A DNA stretch of 64,000 nt from assembly GCF_040712315.1 (NCBI RefSeq), contig NC_134017.1:19436001-19500000 (forward strand). The letters are read 5' to 3'. Below the pieces are notes generated by a model that worked only from the letters and a program-made list of their open reading frames with translations, had not been told where the DNA came from and did not search any database. Positions 10,444 to 21,676 of the stretch are shown here, piece by piece. The DNA is from Castanea sativa. Lineage: Eukaryota; Streptophyta; Magnoliopsida; Fagales; Fagaceae. The first letter of the stretch is position 1; every line of letters starts with the position of its first letter. Position numbers and translations under genes: made by a program.

Positions 10444-10865
10444 TCTGTATATATAATAATAGGTAAAGCTGAGAGAAACTCAAATTAGAATTCTAAATTA
10501 GAGTTCCAATTTTGCGTCATGTGTCCTAAATTATTTATTCTTAAAGAGTTTTATTTCTTAATTTTAGAATCAAATGTGGGACGACATCATAAATATTCAT
10601 CCAAATGAGTTATTAAGTATAAAAACCAAAGAGTCTAGAATAAATGAATCGTTAAAAAAAAAGTGTTTCACAATAATTTTTTTTAAAAAAACATGGACAA
10701 TTTACATTTCATATCTAATAATATCCTTACAAATATTTGTAAAAAGTTAACAAAATATGAAAATGACTATCAATAGTATTTAAATTATATATATAGGAAT
10801 TATATTATGCATCTTATTGTATATCTTTAAGTGTATCCGTGCATATACATAGAATTACAAGCTAG
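10444..10865 (+). mobile_element. Probable short non-autonomous Helitron
   Basis: The segment starts TCTGTATATATAATAATAGG after an A (10443) and ends CAAGCTAG before a T (10866). This gives the A|TC...CTAG|T arrangement expected of Helitron insertion. Just before the end, ATCCGTGCATATACA resembles the short GTGCAT-centred hairpin near plant Helitron 3' ends, though the stem is degraded here. The interior is AT-rich and non-coding. Helitron ends are short, so a chance match cannot be excluded. Confidence 0.5.
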
Positions 10866-11191
10866 TTAATACTAATACAAAATGAGTCTAGAGTCTTGTA
10901 TCTCAATTCGTACTTTCTAATGCTTTGAATGGAGATATCTAGAGTTTGAGTCCCTCAAACCTACATTTTCTTCCTTATTTATTTTTACTTTAATTTTTAA
11001 AGTTACAAATAATGCTAAAACAAACTGATTAGAATTCATCGTCTTTGTTCATACAACAACCCAACACTAAATAAATTATGATTAAATTAGTGTTGAGCTT
11101 CTTTAACAAATCTAATTAGGTTATAAAAAAATTATAATTATAGTATATATATATATATACAAATTATCCAATCTTAATTTTAATATTAATA
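10866..11191. other. AT-rich intergenic spacer
   Basis: Contains a short (TA)n run near 11142-11158. Nothing else is recognised. The ACTAG at 11192-11196 is the target duplication of the adjoining LTR element. Confidence 0.6.
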
Positions 11192-11196
11192 ACTAG

Positions 11197-11991
11197 TGTA
11201 AGAGCACAATTTGTACCCGGACCCAAACTAGTGATGGGCTCGAGCTCAAAAAGCCTTATACAATGAAATTTATAGAGCGTGAACTTGAAACCTAGGCTTT
11301 ACGGATATTGGACAACAGATAGGTGGGCTAGATCGTCACTACCTACGCAATCAATGGAAGAAAATAATGGAAACTCTCCTCAAACGTAAGCCGAGGATCA
11401 CTTATATTGCATTTCCTTCTTTAAACAAAAGATTAAAACTGAAGATAATATGTACAGTGCTCTCTCTATCTCTTCCTCTCTTTTTTCCCCCGATCCCCTT
11501 TTCCTCATGCCTCCTCCCTTTCTAATCTCCCTTTTTCTCTCCCTTTCATCTTCCACGTGTAGCACAGATCACCCAATTAGATACTTGTCCCATCCACCAC
11601 CTTTTTGAAATCTTCAAAAAATAGCTGGAAGGCTGCATATTACTGTTCAGAGGTCATTTTCCCATTAATGTAGCCAGAGAGGTAGGTCCAAGGTCTTTAA
11701 TGCGGTGGTAGCAGCCTTTTCCCTTGATATTTCTCATACGTTCCCCCTCTCTATAACTGTGTGGAACACATTTTTACCCAACAAGCTTTCCAGAATTCTC
11801 TCCCCAAACATCATGATGTGTCACACGATCTTCACTTGACTTAGCCAAGGAGATGCCTCTCCTCGGACAACCTCATCAACCTTTCTAGCAAGAACTAGCT
11901 TGTGGGCCTCAAAGGCTCTGCTCGGACTAGCTCACACCGCCAAATCAGGCACAAGGCCCAAATGCGTGTTCTGACCATTTTTACCCACACA
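11197..11991 (-). repeat. Left LTR (3' LTR in element orientation), 795 bp
   Basis: Starts TGTAAGAGCACAATTTG and ends TTTTTACCCACACA. It is about 94% identical by hand alignment to the LTR at 21677-22472. ACTAG precedes it. Just inside (11992 onward) the element strand reads GAGGAGCTAT up to the LTR, a weak polypurine-tract candidate. Confidence 0.95.
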
Positions 11992-12486
11992 ATAGCTCCT
12001 CAAAACTTCATTTTTCTCCCCATCTGGAAGGAAAGTGAAGTTTTGACACATCACCACAACCTTCACACGCTTTTCAAATCAGCACGCGTGAAAACATCAT
12101 ATCGCCTCTTTTAAACCGCCACTGACGCTTCGAAATCTGCTAGACGCGCATTAATTGCTGTAGGTAACGCCCTGTCCCCCACATCCAACGGTGCGATGCA
12201 CATCCAACGGCTCGAGTCTTCTACTCAGATTTGGGCGGGATAACTCCCATTCAATGCCGCTTCCCATACGTCAAAACATCTAGGAAACCGAAATTCAACC
12301 TCTCACTTCAGAAATCAATCAAATCTCAAAAGTTCCTATTCTCTGTCCTCTCAAGAAGCTCGTGAAGAACCGTCTACCTCTTTCCCATAAGTTCTCAAAC
12401 TTTTAAGTTCATTTCTCCTCGGCTGTTGTTCTCGGCCATTAATTATATTTTTCCCCTCTTTAAAATTTCACCCTTGCCCCAACCAA

Positions 12487-15060
12487 ATGGGTAGATTCAA
12501 ATGTCTAGTAGATACCGATGCTGGTATGGAGGGTTTTCGGGCTAAATATCGTATTCCTCAAAACGTAGGTTTAAGATATTGCCCCCTGAATCCATAGCTA
12601 ACAATAGGGAAGAAAGAGAAGTTGTCATTCCCATCATCGCCTTTCTAGAGGGCGAGATGACACTTCCTATGAAAAATGTAACCAGTGAGTACCTCCGCAA
12701 CTATAGGATGTTCCCAAACCAATGCACACCTAACGTGTTTAGAGTTTTAGGCTGTGTCGATGCTCTAAATGAGCAAATGGGTCTGAACCTCACATGGCAC
12801 GACGTCGTTTATATGTACGAGTGCCACAAGCTTAAAGACGTAGGATACTATCTCAAATCTAGATCTAGTGTTGTTAGGCTCATATCCTGTCTTCCCAAAT
12901 CCAACAAACGTATAAAGGACGATTACTTGATTGCTTCTGGAATGTGGCACGACGGTCCTCATTGCCCAGTCGAATGGGGAACCCCAGGTGTGACTCCATA
13001 GGAATTAAATTCCCTAACCTGTGACTTACTTGTTTTAACTTTACCGTTTCTGATTACATTGTATGTTATTACTTCTATATTTGGTATTCATTGCTGATCT
13101 AACCATGCTTGTATTCTCGGATGTTTTTGCAGACAAACAACACGTACGGCTCCATCTGAGCCTTTGTAGGGTCACAGACCTTAATCGAGTTCTACATTTC
13201 GAGGTGTTCGTGAGCAAAGACCTACAAGCGAGAGTAGCCCATCTCATATTGGGATACAACCCACTGTCAAAGGACTTCCAAGACATCGGCAACATGATCA
13301 TTGCGGGTGACAAGAGACGCAGAAGGATAGACATTTCGAGACCTGGCTTTCTTTCTGCCCACAAACTACCGGACGATCCCTCAGTTATCCTCTACGTACG
13401 CCCGATCATAGCAGTCCCTCTTTCGGTGCATTCTCAGGCAACAGCTATCCGAGAAGAGTCAACATCTTCGCAACAATCACTCGAAGAGGAAATAGATCAG
13501 TTCCGACTTGAGGAAACTGAGAGACCCATAGAGAGCCACATTGTCACCATCTCGAATGAAGAAAACGAACCTTCCGAGAGTTTAGGTGTAAAGGGCTTAG
13601 TGACTGCGCAAGTCGATACCAGTGCCGAGGAAGAAGAGATGTCCAGCCTAAGAGCACTGAAGACCATGAGGGGCACACAAGCTCCCAAAAAGGACGCAGT
13701 TGGATCTCAACCTCCTCCCAAGCTACCACCACCTCCTCCTCCTTCCGACCCCAAGATTCATGCCCCTGACCCCAAAAAGAAAAGGAAAAACGAGGCCGAG
13801 GAGGTAGAAATGGCGAAACAGAAGAAAATTAAGCAACAACAACAACAACAACAAAAAGTTGCCAAAGGTGGAACACGTGCACACTCTGTAAAGAGAGGGG
13901 AAAGCCATGATCTGGCCGAGGTGCACCACACGCAGGCCAATTGGTCTCCTGCACTGGAACTAGATAGGGCTCTAATTCCCAGCCACTCCAGCATAAGGGA
14001 ATTCCAGCGAGGACATGCTCACCACCTCGCCAATGCTCTGGAACAGCCCCTTCTTCTACCAAAGGATATGGAGGCTTTGAAGAATATGACCCAACCCCAC
14101 CTTTTCCTCTCCTTAAAAAGAGACTTGGCTTTGGTATGTATCCTCCAATTACTTCTATCTCACTGTTTCATTATCTTTCTGCATAAAGTCTTTTATACGT
14201 GTTTCCATGTTGTTTCTGTCATAATGTGCTTGTTTAATATTTCAACACAGGCCATCCAAGAAGTTTTTGTTGCTGAGAAATGGGTAGAGGACTGTCGGAA
14301 ACAGGCTATGGTTGAGCTTTAGGTTAGAGTCAAGACCGAGAAGGCCTTAGGCCATGCCATGGCAGACAATGAGGATCTGGCCAAAAAATTGGCAAACGAG
14401 AAGAGAGAGAGAAACAGTGCCGACGCCGGCCTCAAAACTACTAAAGCCCAAGTGGAGGGGCAATGCAAACTTCTGCGCCAAAAAGAAGAGGATCTATCCA
14501 AAGCTCAGCAAGAAAATTCAAACTTAAAAAAGGAGCTTGCTCAAGCCAAGGAAGAAGCCCGTACCCTCAGGGAAACCATGGAGGCTGCCAAGAAGGCTTC
14601 TTACAATGAAGGGGTTGAGGCAACGGAAACCCGGCTAACCAAGGAGCTAGCAGAATTGTGTAGGGAGTACTGTCAATAAGTTTGGGCAGAAGCCCTAAAC
14701 GTGGCAAGAGTCCCCACAACTTCCAAATGGAGGAAGTCCGAGAACATTTAGATTCCACAGGACATTAGAGTGATTGAAGACCTTCCTCCTATTTCAACTA
14801 CCTCCGAGACAGCGCCTTTGATACAGCCATCTCTAATTGAAGAACCTATTCCACCTCCTAAAGAACTTATTGGTTTCGATAAAGTGAAGGAACAAGGTGA
14901 CAAGGCTGAGGGGCGCCTGAGAGAGAATGCTGAACAAGATGCTCCTCCACGAGTCCAAGCCCCATCTGAAGTTGAGCCCAAGCATACAAGGGAGAAGGGC
15001 AAAGTGAAAGAGACTGCTAAGAAGTTCGAGCAAGACCCTCCACCTAAACTTAAGGCATAG
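12487..15060 (+). pseudogene. Antisense ORF (aORF) of the Tat-like element, spliced and decayed
   Basis: On the strand opposite to gag-pol, between the tandem repeats and the element's 3' LTR, lies a gene-like ORF with two well-formed introns. Exon A runs 12487-12987 (MGRFKCLVDTDAGMEGF onward, with a one-base loss in a C run near 12581). Exon B is 13133-14133 and exon C is 14251-15060. GT-AG junctions join in phase: W-G-T-P|D-K-Q, then D-L-A-L|A-I-Q. The N-terminal globular part resembles plant 'putative transposon/gag-like' proteins. The middle is Pro-rich, with PKKKRK (a classical nuclear-signal pattern) and a CAA-encoded Gln run. The C-terminal part is a long charged coiled coil. Exon C holds three nonsense codons (14320, 14677, 14748), so this copy is dead. 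Antisense extra ORFs are known in Tat elements such as Grande. The function is unknown. Confidence 0.75.
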
Positions 15061-15597
15061 GCCATCTAGGACTTTTTCTTTATGTAGCCTTTTTTTTTTT
15101 TCAGGACTCTTATTTTGATCCTTTTATTCTAGGATTTAATTTTCAATGTACCCACTAATAGTATTAATGACAAGTTCAAAAGATTGCTCTTTATTGCATC
15201 ACCAATTTCCTTTACTGAAGTATTCATCTCTTTTACCTTAATGCAAATTATATGCATAGCACAATTGACTTAATATCCCAACGTACAGAGAAATCTTCTT
15301 AATGCCTCAACCAATACTAATAATCCGACATGAAACTACGCTCACTTTATCAACTTAAATTATCAACAGATAAACTATGTATTGAAACTGTAATATCTGA
15401 AGTGCAACAATATACAGTTAAATATGTATGAATATATCTGGACTCAAGACAAGGGAAACGCAGTTTAAGACTTGATTTGATGTTTAACCTGGACATAAAG
15501 CAAACCAGTAAACTTACTATGGTGTGTGGCCCAAGAATCAAGGCTTATTCAAACCTCTGTTAAATACTTAGAAAAACAAAACGAAATGTTAATTTTT
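15061..15597. other. Non-coding spacer within the LTR element
   Basis: AT-rich sequence between the antisense ORF and the 151-bp repeat array. No ORF or repeat was recognised. Confidence 0.6.
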
Positions 15598-16341
15598 CCA
15601 AAGTAGATGGTTTGAGGACCAGACGTAACCAAGGTTCTGTTTAACACTTAATAAAATATCAATTTTTACGAGGTATGTGGTTCGAGGAGCCAAGCATGAC
15701 CAAGTTTCTGTTTGATACTTATAAAAATGAACTGCAATGTTAATTTCCCCAAAGTAGATGGCTCGAGGACTAGACGTAACTAAGGTTCTGTTTAACACTA
15801 AATAATATATCAATTTTCACGAAGTATGTGGTCCGAGGAGTCAAGCATAACCAAGTTTCTGTTTGATACTTATAAAAATGAACCGCAATGTTAATTTCCC
15901 CAAAGTAGATGGCTTGAGGACCAGACGTAACTAAAGTTCTATTTAACACTTAATAAAATATCAATTTCCACGAGATATGTGGTCCGAGGAGCCAAGCATG
16001 ACCAAGTTTCTGTTTGATACTTATAAAAATGAACCACAATGTTAATTTCCCCAAAGTAGATGGCCCGAGGACCAGACGTAACTAAGGTTCTGTTTAACAC
16101 TTAATAAAATATCAAATTCTACGAGGTATGTGGTCCGAGGAGCCAAGCATAACCAAGTTTCTGTTTGATACTTATAAAAATGAACCGCAATGTTAATTTC
16201 TCCAAAATAGATGGCCCGAGGACCAGACGTAACTAAGGTTCTGTATAACACTTAATAATATATCAATTTCCACGAGGTATGTGGTCTGAGGAGCTAAGCA
16301 TGACCAAATTTCTGTTTGATACTTATAAAAATGAACTAAAT
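15598..16341 (-). repeat. Five-copy 151-bp tandem repeat in the element's 3' region
   Basis: The word CCAAAGTAGATGG (CCAAAATAGATGG in the last unit) starts at 15598, 15749, 15900, 16051 and 16202. The period is exactly 151 bp, with about 90% similarity between units. Each unit also has ACGAGGTATGTGGTCCGAGG and CTGTTTGATACTTATAAAAA. The array sits between integrase and the antisense ORF. Hypervariable tandem repeats at this position are known in Tat/Ogre elements and have been proposed as sources of satellite DNA. Confidence 0.95.
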
Positions 16342-16387
16342 CACAACACAATAATAATAGAACAAAGAATGGCAAAAGAGTCTTTCA

Positions 16388-17850
16388 TTAATAATAGTAC
16401 CTTCGTAGGTTATTTACATTCCATGGACGTTGTACAATTTTTTCATCTAAGTCGGCTAGACGATATGCCCCTATGCCTGCTACAAAAATGATTCGATGTG
16501 GTCCTTCCCAGGTAGGTCCTAGTTTTCCCCATGCTGGGTTCATGGCAGTACCCAAGACCTTTCTCAATACTAAGTCTCCAGGTGCAAGGGGCCTCAACAT
16601 CACATGAGCATCATACCCTCGTTTGAGCTTATGCTAATAATAAGCTAGCTGAACCATAGCGGTCTCTCGCCGCTCCTCAACTAGATCCAAGCTTTTCTCT
16701 AGTAAACCCTCGTTATTATCTGGGCTGAAAAAGCTTATCCTTAACGTCGGAAACTCCGTTTCCAAAGGGATCACGGCCTCGGCCCCATAAGTCATGGAGA
16801 AAGGCGTTTCTCCTGTGGACCTTCGTGGTGTAGTCCGATATGTCCATAGAACATGTGGCAATTCTTCCACCTACTTTCCCTTTGCATCATCGAACCTCTT
16901 CTTGAGTCCACTTAATATAACTTTGTTTACTGTCTCGGCCTGCCCATTTCTTTGCGAATAAGCTAGAGTGGAGTACCTATTCGTGATACCTAAGTCACAA
17001 CAGTATTTTCTGAAGGCCTTACTATCAAACTGCAGGCCATTATCTGAAATAAGAGTATGAGGTATCCCAAACCTAGTGATAATATTCTTCCAAACAAACT
17101 TCTTTGCATCCATATCTCTAATGTTTGACAAAGGCTCAGCTTTAACCCATTTGGTAAAGTAATCGGTTCCTACGAGCAACCACCTTTTATTTCCCACAAC
17201 CTTTGGGAAATGCCCTACTATATCCAATCCCCATTGAGCGAACGGCCAAGGACTAGACAAAGGATTAAGTATATCACCAGGCTGATGGATGTTAGAAGCA
17301 AATCTCTGGCATTGGTCACATTTTCTCGCGTAATCTTGAGCCTCTCTCTGCATATTAGGCCACCAATATCCCTAGGTTAGAGCTCTATGAGCTAAAGACC
17401 TTCCTCCTGTATGACTTCCACAAATCCCTTCATGCAACTCCTCCAACAGTGACTCCGTTGCTTCAGGGTGTATACACAGCCAGTATGGCCCAAAAAATGA
17501 GCGTTTATACAGCTTCTAATCCTCGGACAACTAGAAGCGGGGCGCCTTTCTGCGAACTTTATCCGCCTCAGATCTCTCCTCAGGCAGGACATCGCTCTTA
17601 AAAAAGGATACTATGGGGTTCATCCAACTAGGTCCGAACCTAACTTGATGAATATGGACAGCACCAACAGTTTTCCGAGCAAGTTCCCACTCCTAGATAT
17701 ATGCATCAAGGTAAAAGAGTCAAGTTTGGATTATAAACACCTGACCCGAGTCAAATATTCTTGCATTCTTTGATCTCTAGCCTCTAATGTCCCCATCACT
17801 TGGCCCACGACTAACTGAGAATCCGAGAACATTTGAACTAACTTTCCCCC
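16388..17850 (-). pseudogene. Gypsy integrase with upstream RNase H tail, broken
   Basis: The minus strand encodes the zinc-binding segment (GYWWPNMQREAQDYARKC, CDQCQRFA) and the integrase core: WGLDIVGHFP (first Asp), HTLISDNGLQF (second Asp) and NGQAETVNK (Glu). The C-terminal part follows, with LWTYRTTPRRSTGETPF, SMTYGAEAVIP, LGPTWEGPHRI and a final VNNLRRYYY. The integrase frame differs from the RT frame, so at least one frameshift lies between 17,857 and 17,353. Nonsense codons at 17372-17374, 16871-16873 and 16634-16636 interrupt it. The first and last fit CAG to TAG changes (TQGYWW, YYQHKL); the middle fits TGG to TAG. Integrase would insert the cDNA into the chromosome; this copy cannot. 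Confidence 0.92.
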
Positions 17851-17856
17851 CATTTT

Positions 17857-20130
17857 CTAAACCATATCCATCCCAACCAGTACAACTTCGTACTCAGCCT
17901 CATTATTAGTGGCCAAGAACCCCAATTTCAACGATTTCTCAAAAGTAATTCCTTCAGGGGATACCAAAACTAGCCCTACACCTAATCCTCTTTGGTTCGC
18001 CGCGCCATCAACGTACACTTTCCAAATCAAAAGTTCCCTGCACAAAATCATGCCAATTGATTTTCCATCCATGTGCAACCCCTTTGCACTCGCTTCTAAT
18101 GAAGGTTCAGCGAACTCTGCCACTAAATCAGCAAGGACCTGGCCCTTGACCAGAATGCGAGGCATATATTTAATATCAAAAGCCCCCAAGATAGTTCCCC
18201 ACTTAGCTATCCTCCTCGAGTAATCAGCACTTCGCAATACCAACTTAAGAGGGAGCTGAGTCAAAACAACAACTGTATAAAATTGAAAATAGTGAGGAAG
18301 TTTACGCGTAGCATGCACTACAACCAGAATCGCCTTCTCCAACGGCAAATAACGCACTTCAGCTTCATGCAAAGATTTGCTCACATAGTAAACTGGTCTC
18401 TATATACCACTATCATCCCGTATTAAAACCAAGCTGACGGCATGAATAGCCACCACTATATACACAAACAGTATTTCATCCACCTCTGGCCGAGACATGA
18501 TGGGCGGTCGAGAAAGATACTCTTTAAGTTGTTGAAAAGCTAAGGCACACTCCTTGGTCCATTCGAATCCCTTCCACTTATTTAGCAACTGGAAGAAAGG
18601 TCTACACCTATCAGCAGATCGAAAAATAAACTTGTTGAGAGCAACAGTCATCCCTATTAGCTTCTGAACTTCCTTTGGATTTTGAGGAGGTTGCAAGTTG
18701 TTGATTGCCTTGACTTGTGCCGGATTTACTTCTATTCCTTTATGAGTCACCATGTAGCCTAGGAATTTACTAGAGCCTGCGCCAAAAGAGCATTTAGAGG
18801 CGTTAAGGCGCAACTTGTACCTCCTTAGAGTCTGAAAAGTGTCATTCAAATCTTTCACATGCATGGATACGACCTTGCTTTTCACCAACATGTCATCCAC
18901 ATACACTTCAATAGTCTTTCCCAGCTGCGACTCAAACATCCTGGTCATCATCCTTTGATAGGTAACCCCTGCGTTTTTCAAACCAAATGGCATCACCTTG
19001 TAATGATAATTCCCCGTAGGAGTAATGAAGGTTGTTTTCTCCTGATCGTCTAGTGCCAAAGGTAGTTGGTGATAGCCCTGGAACGCGTCCAAAAAACTCA
19101 TCCGAGGATGTCCAACTATAGCATCCACCAACTGGTCTATGTGAGGCATTGGAAACGAATCCTTAGGACAAGCCTTGCTCAGGTTTGTGAAGTCCACACA
19201 CACTCTCCACTTTTCACTCTTCTTCTTCACCACTACCGTGTGCGCTAACCATTCCGAATAAAAGACTTCTTTAATTACCCCAGCCCTTTTAAACTTGAGC
19301 ACCTCTTCTTTGACAGCATCGGCATGTTCTTTAGAAGAACGCAGAGGTGGTTGCCTCCTCGAGACGACGGTAGGATTGACATTCAAATGATAGCAAATGA
19401 AACTCGGATCAACTCCCGGGGCCTCATAGGGATCCCAGGCAAATACATCGAAGTTGTTTTTCAAAAACATAACCAACTCCATCTTCTCTTGATGTGGTAG
19501 CCGAACACCAACCTGAAAGAACTTTTCAGGATCATTACCTATAAGAAATCTTTCTAAATCTTCACGTGTAGCCTCCTCTGTTGTCACCGCACTGGGCGCA
19601 TCCAGAGACGTTAATTGCTATAAGTCCTCCGTAGCTGAGGCCGAGGACTCTAGTTCAGCCTGATGTAGTATTGCAGCCGATATGCATTGTCTTGCTACTG
19701 ATTGGCTCCCAAGAATTTCTTCAATCAGTTCTCCAGATGGGAACTTCACCTTGACCTGTAGAGTTGAGGAAACAGCACCCAGAGCATGCAGCCAAGGCCT
19801 TGCGACGATGGCCATGTATGGGGAATAAGCGTCAACCACAATGAAATCCACATCAACTGTTTCCGGACTTGACTGCACAGGCAAGCGAATCTGCCCCTTT
19901 GGTATGACAGTCTTTCCTTCAAAACTTATTAGTGGTGAATCATAAGCTGTAAGATCTTAAAGCTTTAAATTAAGCCCCTTGAACAAATCAGGGTACATAA
20001 TATCCGCACCACTACCCTGATTGACCATCACTCTCTTTACATCATAACCCCCTATCCTCAGTGTAACCACCAGAGCATTGTCATGGGGTTGAATGGTCCC
20101 CACCTTATCTTCATCCGAGAAGCCCAAAAT
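17857..20130 (-). pseudogene. Gypsy protease, reverse transcriptase and RNase H, broken
   Basis: In one minus-strand frame are the protease region ([16 protein letters not shown] near 20,000), reverse transcriptase (WRVCVDFTNLSKACPKDSFP, FLDAFQGYHQLPLA, MPFGLKNAGVTYQRMM and the YVDD box in IEVYVDDMLVKSK) and RNase H (EAEVRYLPLEKAILVVV). A second RNase H-like segment (WKVYVDGAANQRGLGVGLVL, ATNNEAEYEVVLVGM) follows. A second, archaeal-type RNase H after RT is typical of the Tat lineage. The protease active-site Asp seems changed to Asn (VNQGSG, where VDQGSG is expected). Nonsense codons lie near 19957 and at 19618-19620, 18400-18402 and 17857-17859; the last three fit CAG to TAG. Confidence 0.92.
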
Positions 20131-20145
20131 AGGTGAAATACTTTA

Positions 20146-21629
20146 ATTCTCTTCGGCTTCGAGCTAGACTCCTCAACAAGAACATGTGACACAGACATCA
20201 CCCTAGTAGGACAGGAACCAGTCCTGCCAAGAGCAGCGAAAATGACATTAATTGTTCCCAAGAGAGGCTAAGATGAGTTGTTCCTTTGATTAATTGAACC
20301 TGAATGGCTTCCTTGTCCATTGGGCTGATACAAGAATTGCTTCAACTTTCCTTCACCAACCAACTGCTCCAAATGGTTCCATAGCGTCCAGCAATTCTTG
20401 GTAGTATGACCCATGTCCTAATGATATTGACAAATGAGATTCTGATTCTGCTTCGTAGGGTCTCCAGCCATCTTGTTAGGCCATTTGAAGTACAATTCCT
20501 TCTAAATCTTCTCCAGCAACTGGTGTACCGGTTCTTGGAATATGGTGTTGACTACTTGAGGAGTGGTTAAACCAAACTGCCCAGCGAAATCTCTCCTCGG
20601 CCCATTGTTATTGTATCTATCCGACCTGAAATCCCTTATCTCTTGTGGGATAACCTTCGCCTTCCCCCTACCTTGCTGTTGATCTTTCTCAACTCTTTTG
20701 TACTCGTCAATACGATCCATAAGCCAACGTACACTCCGTATAGGCCTTTTGGTCAGAGATTTCCTTAAGTCATGATCAGTTGGGAGGCCCACCTTGAAAG
20801 TGTTAATCGCCACCTCGTCAAAATTGCCATCAATTTCATTAAACATCTCCCAGTATCTATCAGAATACATTTTCAAGGTCTCTCATTCCCTCATGGCCAT
20901 GGACAATAATGAGTCCAAAGGCCGAGAAACTCTACTGCATGTAATGAATCGAGACCCAAATGCCCTAGTGAGCTCCATGAAGGAATTGATAGAACTCGCC
21001 TTCAGGCTGTTAAACAATCTCATAGCAACGGGTCCCAAGTTAGAGGGGAAGACTTTGCACATTAAGGTTTCATTCTTTGAGTGTACCGCCATCTTCTGAT
21101 TGAAATGACTCACGTGCTCCACTGGGTCTGTTCTGCCATTATAGATAGTGAACGTAGGCTAAGTGAACCGTCGTAGAAGCTTTCCCTTTTCGATCCTATG
21201 TGAGAAAGGTGACTTGGAGATCTAGTACAACACCCTACTCATAGCATCGTTTCCCAAGCCCCTGGAGGAAGACTTTTTATCCCTACGACCAAGAAGATCG
21301 TCTTTCTCGTACGAGAAAGTATCACTAGGAGGAGTTCTGCACCTTGGACTGTAACTACTACCTTAGGAGCCCTCAGAGGAAGGATCAGAAAGAGATGGTG
21401 TTCGTCTCCGTCTAGCACGACGCAACTTCTTCTTAAGGTGATCAATCTCCCTTTGCATGGCCTTTGCGTCGTCCTCACGGGGGATTCTACTTCCATCCCA
21501 CGAATGACTCACACCGGTGTGCACCGTATGTACACTGACCTCTCGATCCCTTTCACGCTCCAGACGTTGGAAATGATCCTCACGCTGGGACCCTTGAGAC
21601 TCTGCATGATGCGAATCTAAGCCTGCCAT
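20146..21629 (-). pseudogene. Gypsy gag, broken
   Basis: The ORF opens MAGLDSHHAESQGSQREDHF and soon reaches the basic coiled segment IDHLKKKLRRARRRRTPSLS, typical of plant Tat-lineage gag. The capsid-like part has DPVEHVSHFNQKMAVH, NETLMCKVFPSNL, MELTRAFGSRFI and MYSDRYWEMFNEIDG. The nucleocapsid part has a CX3HX4HX4C-like cluster in CQYH.DMGHTTKNC. All segments share one frame but are cut by several nonsense codons, including TAG at 20502-20504, 20418-20420 and 20268-20270, each at a position where Gln (CAG) is expected. A frameshift near 20,130-20,146 separates gag from the protease frame. Confidence 0.88.
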
Positions 21630-21656
21630 AGTGTTCCAATTCCTTACACACTAGAT

Positions 21657-21676
21657 TTCCCACAAATTGCGCCAAT
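21657..21676 (-). other. Primer-binding-site candidate
   Basis: Immediately inside the right LTR the minus strand reads ATTGGCGCAATTTGTGGGAA. The TGGCGC start and GGGA-like tail resemble the TGGCGCC-type primer-binding sites of many plant gypsy elements, with several mismatches. The position is right. The tRNA identity is not secure. Confidence 0.45.

Noticed and set aside
13723..14062. Minus-strand Cys/Val-rich and Leu-rich ORFs opposite the antisense ORF
   Set aside because: These are shadows of the CAA repeat and coding bias on the plus strand.
12487..15060. A host gene captured between LTRs
   Set aside because: Position and orientation match the antisense ORFs known in Tat elements, and it decays with the same kind of nonsense changes as the element. 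Capture cannot be fully excluded.
15598..16341. CRISPR-like array
   Set aside because: Units are contiguous 151-bp tandem repeats without unique spacers, in a plant retrotransposon.
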